A DNA stretch of 64,000 nucleotides from Trachythela sp. YZ-2020 (Eukaryota > Cnidaria > Anthozoa > Malacalcyonacea > Clavulariidae): NCBI GenBank assembly GCA_016169945.1, contig JADLSH010000316.1:1364001-1428000 (forward strand). Direction: 5' to 3'. The notes below the pieces were generated by a model. The model had not been told where the DNA came from, ran no database searches, and saw only the letters and a list, made by a program, of their open reading frames with translations. The translations under genes and the position numbers were made by a program. This document shows positions 10,928-21,167 of this stretch, one piece after another (the first letter of the stretch is position 1; every line of letters begins with the position of its first letter).

Positions 10928-11678
10928 TTAATGTATATAAATATTCAACAAAATATCTATGAGTGACTTATTTCCATCGCTACCAATGACAACAAACCTA
11001 AGATTGTTGTACGTACCCTTTTCCATTGTGACACTACTATGATTTTTCACACCAAGCAATTGCTTGGTACCAAATGCGTTTCAAACCTCTGGGGTGGGAA
11101 GGGAAAGCATTACATCCGATTTCTCACCATTTGTGTCCGTTGTCGTCCTTCCCAATGTTGGACACAAAACCCTCACATAATCCAAACCCTTCATTGAATC
11201 AAACGGAACCTCAGGCCTCACACCACTACCAACCATGATACTATTGGAGTACACCATAAAATAACCTAATGATCCCAAGTCCAACTTATTTGATGACTTG
11301 ATGGTGAAAAAGTGTGTTTGGTCTTTGTACTCCACCACAACACTAAATACTTCTTTGTACTTCCAAAAATTTAACTAGTGACTTGGCGTCCCAATACCCT
11401 TCCGACACCACAAAGGAGACATACCCACCGACTGGGATGGGTGATATACCAAGAGCTATCCGGGCCGATATGTCTGTAATGTCTGGGGCCGGACCAATCT
11501 CACCGGTTTCATTAGAGTAAATTTTGATGGTATCATTCACACCCTTGATAATATTACGCATGCGCCATTTTACAAATAATGGTTTTATTAGCATTGTCTT
11601 GTTTCTATCCAGGACAATATTCTCCCGTAAGTCCATGTTGCACTCACCATTTTTGATGAGAACCTCCAACCTTTCCAT
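10928..11678 (-). pseudogene. Candidate penton/minor capsid protein (broken)
   Basis: Two blocks (11678-11343 and 11338-11081) followed, after an in-frame TGA, by a third in the same frame to 10928 give about 250 residues. Composition is beta-rich, with strands such as GGYVSFVVSEGYW and SLGYFMVYSNSIMVGSG, compatible with a single jelly-roll penton-type protein. The gene is paired head to head with the plus-strand gene at 11711. Identification is by context in a capsid gene block; an unrelated structural protein is possible. Confidence 0.4.
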
Positions 11679-11710
11679 AATATACTTTAATTATCACTGT
11701 GATAATAAAA
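11679..11710. promoter_or_regulatory. 32-bp divergent intergenic region with dyad
   Basis: It separates the start codons of the minus-strand penton-like gene and the plus-strand gene at 11711. It contains TTATCAC-T-GTGATAA, a 7-bp inverted repeat around one base, and an AT-rich surround. Its size leaves room only for a shared bidirectional promoter. Confidence 0.45.
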
Positions 11711-12790
11711 ATGGACAACTTTGTTAAAAAACATCCAAACCAAAACAAGAAGTACTTCTTCGATCACCCTGAACCAGATGGTTTCACCACGTATATTTTA
11801 GGGTGAATAAATTCTACAAGATAGATGTTCGGTCTTCAGAGTTTCGGGACAACCCCCGGTACACAAAATATTTGGAAGACAAACCAAAACCACCACAACA
11901 CAAGGCGGCGCCCACAGATTTGGATGAGATGTGGAAGCGCATCAACGCAACGATTGGCGGTGTATTAATCCCCGGTACTGCGTTTCCAAAAATGTGGCAG
12001 AGTAACGGAAGTGTGTCATGCATGTTACAAACCTCACACATCAACATGAACGATGGGATGTATGCAAAAGACTTTAATAAATTCCCACATTACATTTTGA
12101 ACAGGGCGAAGTTTCTAAGTTTCAAAGTATACGTCAATGACACGGACCACTTTGACTCCAAGTTCCCAATCCCTGACAAGATTGTCCTGCCTGCAAAGTA
12201 TGGAAAGATGCCAACCAAAGAGTACCCCGACATCCGAGACTTAGAGAAGGATGTCATAAACAATGCATACTTTCGAAGCTTGGCAGCCATATACGCGGCG
12301 TCCTACCTCTGTGACATATCATCGAAGCACCTGGAGTACACAAAAGACGTACATCCCATCCTCACAAGTCTTTGTCACTTCCAGCTATACTTTTGGTGGT
12401 CCCGTTCCATGAAGTACACAAAACCTTTGGGAGACGTGTCCGGGAAAGAATACGCATCGTTGTGGCACCATCTCCCCCTACACGAGCGGGATTGGGAACT
12501 GTACAGCCCCGAAGATCATGCACAACACGGCGCTCCTCATTGGTGTCATTGAAATAAACTTTAACCAAGACTTCCTCCGATACATCACCACGTCCGGCAC
12601 CGGTCTCACCACCCTCGGCATCCAGCGCTTGCAGGCCAGCATCGAGGCGTTTGTGTATTGTGTGCTGGGCGCGCATGCGAAGACGCGTTGGAGCATCGTC
12701 TCTCACGGGGCGCAAAGCCTTCAGACGCAAGATGTCTTGCGCAAGTTGGTGGCGGACCGTGGTACAGTCGGACACAACGGCGACAATTAG
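11711..12790 (+). pseudogene. Unknown viral protein, divergent gene (broken)
   Basis: The start at 11711 gives 31 residues to a stop; the frame starting at GTG 11803 continues the protein for 249 residues, and a third frame (from about 12518) continues to 12790. The total would be about 355 aa. Visible segments are MWKRINATIGG, NRAKFLSFKVYVND and, late, NFNQDFLRYITTSGTGLTTLG. The last 250 nt are clearly more GC-rich than the rest. No family recognised; position beside capsid genes suggests a virion protein. Confidence 0.5.
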
Positions 12791-13564
12791 GGACATGCGA
12801 CGCGCCATCTCTGATTGTAAGGTCGTGCTAAATTTGGTGTTTAACACGGATGTTATTTTATTACCGTCTTCGTGCGTTATTTAAAGCAATCCCAGGGTAT
12901 AGTAATATTTTACTAAGGCCAAATTCTGCTATGAAATTTGGAGTCAACCCAAATGTTAAGGGGGTCCACTACAAAAATATTTTTTTTCTATCTTTTATTA
13001 CTATTGAATCTCTACTGCTGCTAATATGTTGTCAGGCTCAACACTCTGACAAAAATAATATGTTGCTGCAAAACATTGTTGCCATGGTTACCGAGATAAA
13101 GCACCCTCTGTGGTGAAATTCATGCAATTTATAAACACAATAACTAAATAAGCATTAATGATAAAATTCTGGAATAACTTTTATTTACTAACAAATAACA
13201 TTGTCTAGGAGTTGAACTAAAACAATTAACATTGAAACATTATCACCAGTTTTATAGGTCAAAAACTTGAAGGGCATTTGACGACTCCCATGGAAACTGT
13301 CACCACTTCAAAACTATTCAACATAACTCAATTATGTTAGTTAACCTCCTAGAGCGTGATATGATGAGTCTATGCTGAAAATTTCATCAAGATACCTTCA
13401 ATGCCTCTTATATATCCTGCGCGCAATAATGGAAATCGCTAGTTTTGCTAATTCGAGAAAAATGCATTTAAAGTTCAATGTTCGGTTTATCAACATGATC
13501 GTCACATTAAGGTGGTCTTATACATTGAAAACTATTCTTTGTTCCTCATTTTTACTCTAATATT

Positions 13565-13712
13565 ATAGAATATGGGTGGCTGACACAAAATCACTCACTG
13601 TTATACAATTTGTGGATTAGTGTTACAATTTTTAGTGATAGAATATGGGTGGCTGACACAAAATCACTCACTGTTATACAATTTGTGGATTAGTGTTACA
13701 ATTTTTAGTGAT
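13565..13712. repeat. Direct duplication of about 75 bp
   Basis: The unit beginning TAGAATATGGGTGGCTGACA is repeated once, head to tail, with almost no change, implying a recent duplication. Confidence 0.85.
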
Positions 13713-14792
13713 AGATAGTTGATTATAGTTTATATATTCGGTATATAAATGGGCCCATATAGATATTTGGAAATTATGTAAAAGTTATATTTGTATATGC
13801 CAGTTTGAATAAACAACATATTTGCAAGTGTATGCGCCTTATATTGGGAAACCTTTTATTTATTTATATTATATGCACAAATGAAAAATTCGACATGGAA
13901 CTCCCCTATATTTTCATATGGTCCCGCAGTAATTGGCTACGGCTGTTGCGGTTTCCAGTCGCTAACTTAAGGCAAAGGTGTTAATAAATAAATATGTTTA
14001 GAAATTATACGTTGACTAATTCGGGGTCGAAATCACATAGCCAAACGCATCCTAAACGGGAGAGGTAGGCATATATATCATGAAAATGCCATGCTAGATT
14101 TTTTCAAAAATCTTTAACACGTACTATTTCAACACCTAAGTTTGGTTCCCAGCTGTGACCTCCGCCGTTGCCGTCTTTAAAAGGACACCAATGTTTAACC
14201 CTTCGGTTCTTTGAAAGGATATGGCAGATCGACTTTCGTCGGACTTTACATGATGTTCTCAATCAGTCATAGCCTTGAAGTGGAACCGTAATTACAGAAA
14301 ATATATAGCACGAAAACAATTTGCTTTCACGCCATTATAACGCCTCTCCCGCCTAAATATAACCGACTTGTACTTGGTGTAATTTCAAATAAAATCGTTT
14401 AAAATCACTATATAGCTAGGGAGGAGTAGGTGGGTACTCATTTGGAGGGAAAGACTTTCTCGTAAATGCTACAATGCTCGCGATTTTCCAATAACATGTC
14501 GTTGCTATGGTGGTTGCTACGGGACAAAATTTCAAACAACCTGCTATTTTCCCCTATTTATCCATTTTCCGCCAAACAAATAGAAAAATAACACAAGAAA
14601 ACGAACTAGTGATCCAAGGATAGTGCAAAGTTTTAAAAGACAAACGCTGTTACATGGTTTATAGTGCGTACGTAATTGTTGTGCATCCATGTTGTTGTGT
14701 TGTGTTGATATTTGCATATTACGTATTTACGCGCGCAATTTTAATTGGCAATTATTTATACCTTTACTATTTTTATTTGGCATTGAAAATTG

Positions 14793-14863
14793 ATGAAATG
14801 TGACAAGCTTTTGAAAAGCTAGCATGCCAGTTTTTCAATGAAAAGCTTGTCACATTTCATCAT
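14793..14863. repeat. Hairpin with 21-bp arms
   Basis: GATGAAATGTGACAAGCTTTT at 14793 and its exact complement ending at 14863, with a 29-nt spacer that itself includes AAGCTAGCATGCC. Possibly a tiny MITE core. Confidence 0.8.
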
Positions 14864-16463
14864 TTGTAATTCTAAATTCGCGATGAGTGATTTATGTTTT
14901 TGCCAATATATTTAATATATAAAATTGTCTTTTGTTTACGGTTGCAATATTTGATTAGTTTTACTTTTATTTTTATTTAATAGTTCAAACGATATGTTAT
15001 AATAAAACAAATATGTCAACTCAACCTCGATTATTTCAAATTTTATTTATTTATTATTTCATTGTTTTCGAGAGTACGGTTGTACACAGACTACTAAAAT
15101 AAAGGCTAAGCGAAACTAGAAAATATATAGAATGCATCATACGTCATAGTTATATAATATACAGACGCATCCTCACCAAAATGCCATTCGCATTTGTAAA
15201 CAACTGGACCGTCAACAGAGATGTGAAGAATTTTAAAATGCAAATTGCCCAATACCTTTATACCAGAGGTTCAGAACGAAGAATTATAAAAGAAATATAA
15301 TTTGTTTGTTCTATTAATATTGCATAACAAATGTCATATTTCAAAATTATGCAGTTCATACTACACTCTGGTGACTCTACAAATTACACTCTACGAGTCT
15401 ACGGACAGAGTATAGCAAATTCTACTATCTATAAAATTCGCCAGAAACAATACAGTAGCCGTATTAATGTGTATAAATTGTATGCAAGTCGACTTACGTT
15501 AGATCGCTTGTAAAACCAATGCTGTATACTATAACTAACATATTCGATATTTACGGTATTAAAGGCCAAAGGGATCTCAACATCTCATCGGGTCTTGACT
15601 CTTGAATCTTGTATATGTGACATGTTTGAGGCGAAAATTACGCTTCGGAATTTATAAAAATATTGAAATAATGAATATTCGACCCATTCAGTATTGTCTA
15701 TTGAATATATAAATGACAAAACGCACTACTAATCCAAAAGGCCAAAATGAAACGTTTATTTATAAATTTGATCGTATTTCCATCACATTCCCACTCCCAG
15801 CTGCCACCATTGTGCGGTAAATATTTCGGAATTTCGTATTTTCGTTCCGTCATATTATTAGATCGCACGTGTTCATAGCTACCGGGGGAGTTGCACCCAA
15901 TATTATATATAAAACGATTGTTATGATGCAGACGTTTAATACCACAACCCAAATGGTGTTTGTAAATCTAATTAAACACTGCATGAATACAACCGAATTG
16001 AGCTATAAGATAACTTGAAAGTGCTTAAAAAAGTTTCAACCCCAAAGTTTAACAGATACTGTATTAATAGAGAATCTTCGCAAACACCCCCCGGAAAGTT
16101 TACACTATGATGTATCTATCTATGTATGTATCTATGTATGTATCTATGTATCGCTCGTGTGAATTTTCGCCCCTCATCACAATACTGCAAAGTTAAAAAC
16201 TTTGCACTCAAAAGGGATCATTAATGATGCATAATATGGCTAATTTCAAGATCATTAATGATGCATAATATGGCTAATTTGTAGTGGCTCCCCTGAGCCG
16301 AGAGAAAGCCGTTTGTCAAAAAAATTGGAGAAAAAATAATAAAAAACATTCCCACAAAAAAAAACAAAAAAAACATTCCCACAAATAAAATAATAAAAAA
16401 AGATAATTCAAACATTATAATATTATTAGGGTCAGCATTAATGGAAGAATTATTTATTCTTAT

Positions 16464-16592
16464 ATTTCATAAAAATATATATTTTATAAAAATATATATT
16501 ATTAAAAGTTTTTTATAAAATAATAGTATTAAAAGTTTTTTATAAAATAATATTATTATAAAATAGTATTATTAAAAGTTTATTATAATAAA
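16464..16592. promoter_or_regulatory. Array of TATAAAATAATATTATTAAAAGTTTT units
   Basis: Four to five variants of the TATAAAATAATATTATT unit, each followed by AAAAGTTT(T)n, stand directly upstream of the first plus-strand gene of the right viral block. One unit (16546-16557) holds the perfect 12-bp palindrome. The same array type recurs at 18880-19015. Confidence 0.6.
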
Positions 16593-17158
16593 TATGGACT
16601 TTAATCACATATCCAACGAGTTGGATGATGAAGTTATTACCGAACCATAGAATAGGAAATGACTAGAACTGCATAAAAATAGGGGGTCACGTTGCACTGC
16701 TGAGTGGCCTTTCTGGTCATTTCTTATTCTGTGACCTAACTAAAAAAGCTGTATAAGTTTTACCATAAGTTAACATATTGCCACAAACTAATGTACAAGA
16801 GGACTAAGAAAAAATATCTCGCACTGACCTTGTCCAGTGTATGTCTGACTGCTGTTGGAGGAGTTGTTGGAGGTATCACCCTACAACCTGAAGTTATCGA
16901 AGTCCTAACGGGGGTCGCGGTTCTCATTCAAGCGTACAGCAAACAGATCAAAATAAGTAGGAAGTGGAGCAACACAAACTTGCGTACACGAGTTACGAAA
17001 AACGTTTGACACAGATACGTAGTCACCTGCGTGGGTTGTCCTACGACCCCAAAATCTTCCTGAGTGACGCACGTGTTATCGATGACTTGGTGACGGATGA
17101 GTGTCCTCCAATCACCGAACGGTGTATTAAAAAGTTTAATAAAAATTTTCCAAACTAA
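16593..17158 (+). pseudogene. Viral small protein with paired hydrophobic segments (broken)
   Basis: The ATG at 16593 opens 18 codons ending exactly where a small inverted-repeat insertion (16646-16733) begins. The frame resumes by 16791 with a basic stretch (YKRTKKKYLALTL), two adjacent hydrophobic segments (SSVCLTAVGGVVGGI and VIEVLTGVAVLIQAY), then after a frameshift near 16964 a polar tail (KLAYTSYEKRL ... DDLVTDECPPI). A two-TM membrane protein; a SLATT-like fold is conceivable but unproven. Confidence 0.45.
16646..16733. mobile_element. Mini inverted-repeat insertion in the 2-TM gene
   Basis: Arms CATAGAATAGGAAATGACTAGAA and its near complement TTCTGGTCATTTCTTATTCTG enclose about 40 bp. 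It interrupts the viral ORF after its 18th codon. Confidence 0.55.
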
Positions 17159-17194
17159 AACAGTTTTTAAGAACTGCGCATGCGTATAATATAA

Positions 17195-17805
17195 ATGGAG
17201 TTGTGTGATCATTTTTGGGCAGTTGATGAGTCATTCGGAAGATATTGTGTGAAGTGTTTTGAAACAAGCTTAGACAGGTTTTTGTTAATGAAATAGGAGT
17301 GTGGGATAGGTGTTCACTAAGAACTAGGAATAATTACTCGAAGAAGAAGTACTTTTTGAAGGTCTTGGACCTATACCTTGGAAGGAAAGAGTTGCAAAAG
17401 GGTGACAAGGACTTTGCAAATGGGTTGTCAAAGGACGCGAGTATAAAGGAGATTATCATTACTCTGAGACGCGAAATAAATAAGTCACTAAAGTATTTTC
17501 GAACAATACACTCCTTTGTCTCTGGTAAGAACTTTAACAATCTGAGTCCGGAGGTAGAGTATCATTTAGGGAGAGACTTGTGGGAGAGAGTTGATGTGGA
17601 CAGAGTTTGTAACAAGTCTGTTAGTGTTTGGTACGTTTTGTACAAACTATTAAAACGAAATGGTGTGAAAGTAGAAGCGGAGAACTTTCTACTTCCAAGC
17701 GAAAAGAAGATTCGTGAGTACGAGAAGATTTACGAAGACGTTTGGGAAAGACTTGGTTGGAAATGGCAGAGTTTTTTTGAGGCAAAACTTGTGTTTGAAG
17801 ATTAA
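17195..17805 (+). pseudogene. VLTF3-like late transcription factor (frameshifted)
   Basis: The first 33 codons (17195-17296) carry a CxxH ... CxxC putative zinc ribbon. The main frame, open from GTG 17299 to 17805, has the pattern of poxvirus VLTF3-like proteins of Polintons and large DNA viruses: KKKYFLKVLDLYLG, a middle helical region, then VWYVLYKLLKRNG and a terminal YEDVWERLGWKW. A single shift near 17290 separates the two frames. The product would act on late viral genes. The 3' flank carries two AATAATATTATT palindromes. Confidence 0.55.
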
Positions 17806-17835
17806 ATAATATTATTTTTTTATAATAATATTATT
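17805..17835. promoter_or_regulatory. Double AATAATATTATT motif upstream of BRO-1
   Basis: Perfect palindromes at 17805-17816, overlapping the stop codon of the VLTF3-like gene, and 17824-17835. They are separated by a T-run and followed 50 nt later by the BRO-1 start. Confidence 0.55.
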
Positions 17836-17885
17836 AGTATAACTAACTTATAAAATGGTTTAAGAACTATACATCATAATTTAAA

Positions 17886-18495
17886 ATGTCTATTAAAAGT
17901 TTTATAAATCCTACCACAAACAAATCCATCACAACAATAAAGTGTGGTGATCAATTTTGGTTCAAGGAAAATGATGTTGCAGAGGCGTTGGGTTACAACT
18001 ACCCAAAAGACGCTGTTAGAAAGCATGTAAGAGACAAGTACAAGACAATCCTACAAGTCATACATAGGGGAGCCGTTTTGGCTCCCCAACAACCACAGAC
18101 AATATTTTTGTCTGAGTCAGTGTGTACAAGTTGGTGTTCTCATCACAGCTGCCAGCGGCGGAGGAGTTTCAAGACTGGGTCTTCGAAGAGGTGTTACCAT
18201 CCATAAGAGAGACCGGTGGATATAAGTTACCTACGACTTTGATACCGTTAGAGGCTGAGTATAATAGTTTGTCAGACGTGAAAAAAAGTGTCGCAAAACT
18301 ATGATTCGGTGAACAGTCGCAAAACTATGATAGGAAACCAAGGACTCGGTGGCAGCGGAGCGTGGAAGGTGTGGTGGTTTGAAAACACAGGAAAACATTA
18401 GACAACTAAAATTAGGTTATAAGATGCTGGAGGAAAAAGTTAAAAAACTTGAGGAGAAGAGTAATGTTTGCTTGTTTTGTCAAAGTTTATTTTAA
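17886..18495 (+). pseudogene. BRO-N domain protein 1 (frameshifted)
   Basis: The N-terminal block (17886 to about 18120) reads TIKCGDQFWFKENDVAEALGY ... AVRKHVRDKYK, the BRO-N DNA-binding fold of baculovirus-repeated ORFs. After a shift near 18120, EFQDWVFEEVLPSIRETGGY completes the domain. The degraded 3' third, in another frame, has a Leu/Lys coiled coil and a terminal CxxC. The second copy at 19671 has the same leader (ATGTCTATTAAAAGTTTT) and layout. BRO proteins in DNA viruses bind nucleic acid and modulate host or viral transcription. Confidence 0.7.
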
Positions 18496-18546
18496 ATAAA
18501 AAATAATATTATTATAAAATAATATTATTATGTTGCTATAAGATAA

Positions 18547-18879
18547 ATGGATGAACCTAGTCAAATTACTACTCCAGGTGGGATAGAAGAGAAAGTAAAA
18601 GATCCAAGACGTGTGGCAGCAGGGAAGAGACTTGCTCTAATATCAAAGGAAGCAAAGGTAAGGAAGAAACAGGAACGGGAAGCAATGATGGACGATCACT
18701 CAAAAGATGGTTACTGGAGTCGCTACTTTGCGTTGGCTGGTACGTACACTGTGGCTGCGGTAGCAAGTTCTTACTTTGCTTGGAAAAAGTATAGTGTGGC
18801 AAAGGAGGGAGTGGAAGAGAAACCAAAGGTGCAACCACAGTCAAGCCCAAAAAAAAATAAGATGGTTTCCTTTGATTAA
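18547..18879 (+). CDS. Small single-TM viral protein (intact frame)
   Basis: 110 aa with no internal stop. Basic-acidic N-terminal helix (VAAGKRLALISKEAKVRKKQ), one membrane segment at about residues 62-80 (FALAGTYTVAAVASSYFAW), then a Pro/Gln/Lys-rich tail. Flanked on both sides by AATAATATTATT motifs (18502, 18518, 18880), so it is a separate transcription unit. A virion membrane or core-linking protein is plausible; no named family. Confidence 0.55.
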   Translation: MDEPSQITTPGGIEEKVKDPRRVAAGKRLALISKEAKVRKKQEREAMMDDHSKDGYWSRYFALAGTYTVAAVASSYFAWKKYSVAKEGVEEKPKVQPQSSPKKNKMVSFD

Positions 18880-19015
18880 AATAATATTATTAAGTTTATA
18901 TAAAATAATATTATTAAAAGTTTTTTATAAAATAATTGTATTAAAAGTTTTTATATAAAATAATATTATTAAAAGTTTTTATATAAAATAATATTATTAA
19001 AAGTTTTATATAAAA
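18880..19015. promoter_or_regulatory. Intergenic array of AATAATATTATT units
   Basis: Five tandem variants of TATAAAATAATATTATTAAAAGTTTTT, with perfect palindromes at 18880, 18904, 18959 and 18987. It sits between the TM protein and the next small gene. The repeat unit ends in AAAAGTTTT, the same eight bases found just after the ATGTCTATT start of both BRO genes. Confidence 0.6.
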
Positions 19016-19042
19016 TATATATTTCCTTCCCTATAATAAAAC

Positions 19043-19227
19043 ATGAGTGACAAAGAACGTGAATTTGCGAAGGAAGAGTTAGTATGTTGTCAAAGCCCTT
19101 GGGAACACCGGAAAATGTAACGGGAGTATTAGAGTTGGCGGCTGCAATGAGTATTGGAACGGTTGCAGTAAAGTATGCACAGACCAAGGGATGGTTGCCC
19201 ACGGATCCGTTTGATAAGAAAAAGTAA
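19043..19227 (+). pseudogene. Small viral protein (frameshifted)
   Basis: The ATG at 19043 opens 18 codons (SDKEREFAKEE...). Another frame from about 19080 to 19227 continues with a hydrophobic segment (VLELAAAMSIGTVAVKYAQ) and a Lys-rich end. Together about 60 aa, one possible membrane helix. Followed 14 nt later by the ATAAGTC-T8 motif. Confidence 0.35.
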
Positions 19228-19240
19228 GCACAAAAATATT

Positions 19241-19261
19241 ATAAGTCTTTTTTTTGACTGA
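19241..19261 (+). terminator. ATAAGTC-T8-GACTGA motif
   Basis: Nearly identical to the motif on the minus strand at 10841-10860 and likewise directly 3' of a viral gene. The T-run recalls poxvirus early termination (TTTTTNT), in keeping with the VLTF3-like gene nearby, but the link is inference. Confidence 0.4.
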
Positions 19262-19318
19262 AAAAAATAATATATAATTTTTTAAAATATATATTTGTAA
19301 AATAATATTATTATTTTT

Positions 19319-19564
19319 TTATACAAGGTGAGAATGATGTACCAAAGTTATGTGATTGACAGCGTCCATCTTTCTTTTAAAATTATCTCCACAGAGATTG
19401 CAATTAAACCCTTGATGGTCTTTGATTGTTATCTTTTAGTTGTGGGCTCTCTGTCCATGCAATCTAACACCTGTCACTGATCCTACGTACTCACAATGTG
19501 GACACCTTAATTTACCATCACCATCCATCTTCTTAGTCACTATTAATTTTATAACTTTTGGCAT
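19319..19564 (-). pseudogene. Two-finger C2H2 zinc-finger protein (in-frame stop)
   Basis: An 82-codon minus-strand frame starting at ATG 19564. Finger 1: CPHCEYVGS then HGQRAH. One in-frame TAA follows it, then finger 2: CNLCGDNF then HITLVHH. Spacing fits classical C2H2 fingers (C-x2-C-x12-H-x3/4-H). It is the only minus-strand gene of the right viral block. A DNA-binding regulator is likely; the stop makes the copy defective unless read through. Confidence 0.6.
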
Positions 19565-19670
19565 TATTATAATTTGTGTAAATTATAATAAGCAATAGGC
19601 TTATTATCGGCTTTCACACTCTCACAAGTTGGTGATAATGGTCTAAGAACTTGGTGTACTAGTTAAAAAT

Positions 19671-20312
19671 ATGTCTATTAAAAGTTTTACAAACGATGAT
19701 CTCAACGTGACCATCACAACAATAAAGGGTGGTGATAAGATATGGTTCAAAGCCAAAGATGTCGCAAAGGCGTTGGGATATAGCGCCACCGCAGAGGCTA
19801 TTAGAACTCATGTAAAAGATAAGTACAAATCTAGTCTTCATGACATTAAGGGGGTGGGTGATTCACCCACCCCCTTGGTTGGTGATAATTTACATCCACA
19901 AACAGTGTTTATCTCTGAACCAGGTATATATGAGTTGCTATTCTCCTCAAGGCTACCATTAGCCATATCGTTCAGAGAGTGGGTCCTCGAAGAGGTGTTA
20001 CCATCCATACGTAAAACCGGTGGATATAAGCTACCTACGACTTTGATACGTTAGTGACTGAGTATAATAGTCTGTCAGACGATGATCAAAAAAGTGTCGC
20101 AAAACTATGGTAAAATTTATAGAGGAAACCAAGGACTCGGTGGCAGTGGAACGTGGAAGACGTGATGGTAAAAAAACTCAGAAAATATTCGTGAGCTAAG
20201 GTTAGACAATAACTTACTAAAGGGGGAAAACAAAATTTTAAGAGAGGAACTAGAAGGTACATACTGTTTCAAACACTATTGTCACATTTGTGATTGTAAA
20301 CTTTGTAACTAA
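19671..20312 (+). pseudogene. BRO-N domain protein 2 (3' part broken)
   Basis: The frame 19671-20054 encodes a complete BRO-N domain (TIKGGDKIWFKAKDVAKALGY ... FREWVLEEVLPSIRKTGGYKL). It ends at a premature TAG compared with the parallel 3' region, where other frames give a coiled coil and a Cys/His cluster (CFKHYCHIC ... CKLC) to 20312. Paralogue of the gene at 17886: same start, same FSS..LP motif, same GGYKLPTTL end. It contains a short inserted GVGDSPTPLVGD segment. Confidence 0.7.
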
Positions 20313-20437
20313 GTCTTTTTTTATATGGTCGTAAACTCTCACCAATCAAAGGGGGCCGTGTTTCGCGGCTACCTTGTTATTAAAGTTTTATATAAAATAA
20401 GTTTTATATAAAATAAATAGCAAGCCAAGTAGCAAGT

Positions 20438-20892
20438 ATGGGAGTCTCTGCGATCGTGAATGCACTGGCGTTCTCCCGCAGCAACTTCTTGTTCCACATG
20501 TTGGAGAGTAACAAGGCACTGGACGAGGCAAAACGTCACAACAAGGCATTGGAGGATTTAACAAAGGCTCACGACGCATGGAATCAGAACGAGATATTAA
20601 AAAAGGATGAGATCGCACGGCTCCACCAGGAGCTCAGCGATGCAAACGCGGACCTCAACGACACCAACAAAAGTTTGGACGAGTTGCACAAAGTGCAGAG
20701 CATCGTGTTTGACAACCAGAGATTTACGAGGAGACCAGAACTTGACGACTTTTATACACCAAGTGACGAACAAAAAAGTATGAAAAAGTGTTAGTCGCAG
20801 GAGTGGGAGTCGGAGGAGCAATGTTGGTGTCGATGTTTTTTTTAAAAATTTGTCTAAGAACATATTTTATTATTAATGTAATAATAAAATGA
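20438..20892 (+). pseudogene. Coiled-coil protein with C-terminal membrane anchor (frameshifted)
   Basis: The frame 20438-20794 gives 118 aa with a long Asn/Asp/Leu heptad-like region (EIARLHQELSDANADLNDTN). The next frame continues with a Gly/Val-rich hydrophobic segment (VLVAGVGVGGAMLVSMFF) and overlaps the next start codon at 20889. Overall plan resembles a virion spike or scaffold with a tail anchor. No family recognised. Confidence 0.45.
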
Positions 20893-21167
20893 ATGAACAA
20901 GTACTAAAAGATCTTAGCGCCTCACTACCGGAGGGCTACTTACATAATAGCAACATTTCGACGAGGTCGGAAGTTGCTGATAATATGAACGGATGGTATG
21001 ATTGGTTGGTGAGTCACGTACCAGAACCCATTGTCAGTGAGGCATCCCAAGCGTTCACGACGACAAAAGAAAAGATCATCTCATTATTCAACCAACCGGC
21101 TATCGTTCCCACTCGCTACGTACAAGAACCACCAAAGCAACCGCCACCGAAACTGGGGATAAGATGA
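20889..21167 (+). pseudogene. Leader ORF with PolB-type N-terminal module
   Basis: 92 aa. The middle part (MNGWYDWLVSHVPEPI ... FTTTKEKIISLF) is a diverged copy of the first 40 residues of the next frame (MNGWYDWLVGHVPKTI ... FRLMKKKI). It overlaps the next ATG by 4 nt. Either a duplicated N-terminal module of one polymerase gene split by a shift, or a separate small protein. Confidence 0.45.

Larger units (their letters stand above)
12880..16463. other. Gene-poor block inside the viral element
   Basis: About 3.6 kb without a recognisable gene between the two viral gene blocks. It holds a direct duplication of about 75 bp (13565-13712), a hairpin with 21-bp arms (14793-14863), a TATC/TATG microsatellite (about 16105-16152) and a 31-bp duplication (about 16217-16280). 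Small frames at 15181, 15331 and 15952(-) have no relatives I know. It may be inserted host DNA or eroded viral sequence. Confidence 0.5.

Noticed and set aside
12362..12847. 161-codon minus-strand frame
   Set aside because: Antisense shadow of the GC-rich end of the viral gene at 11711; the plus strand continues the upstream protein.
15181..15513. Small plus-strand frames of 39 and 60 codons as genes
   Set aside because: AT-rich, no domain or conserved neighbour; not better than chance.
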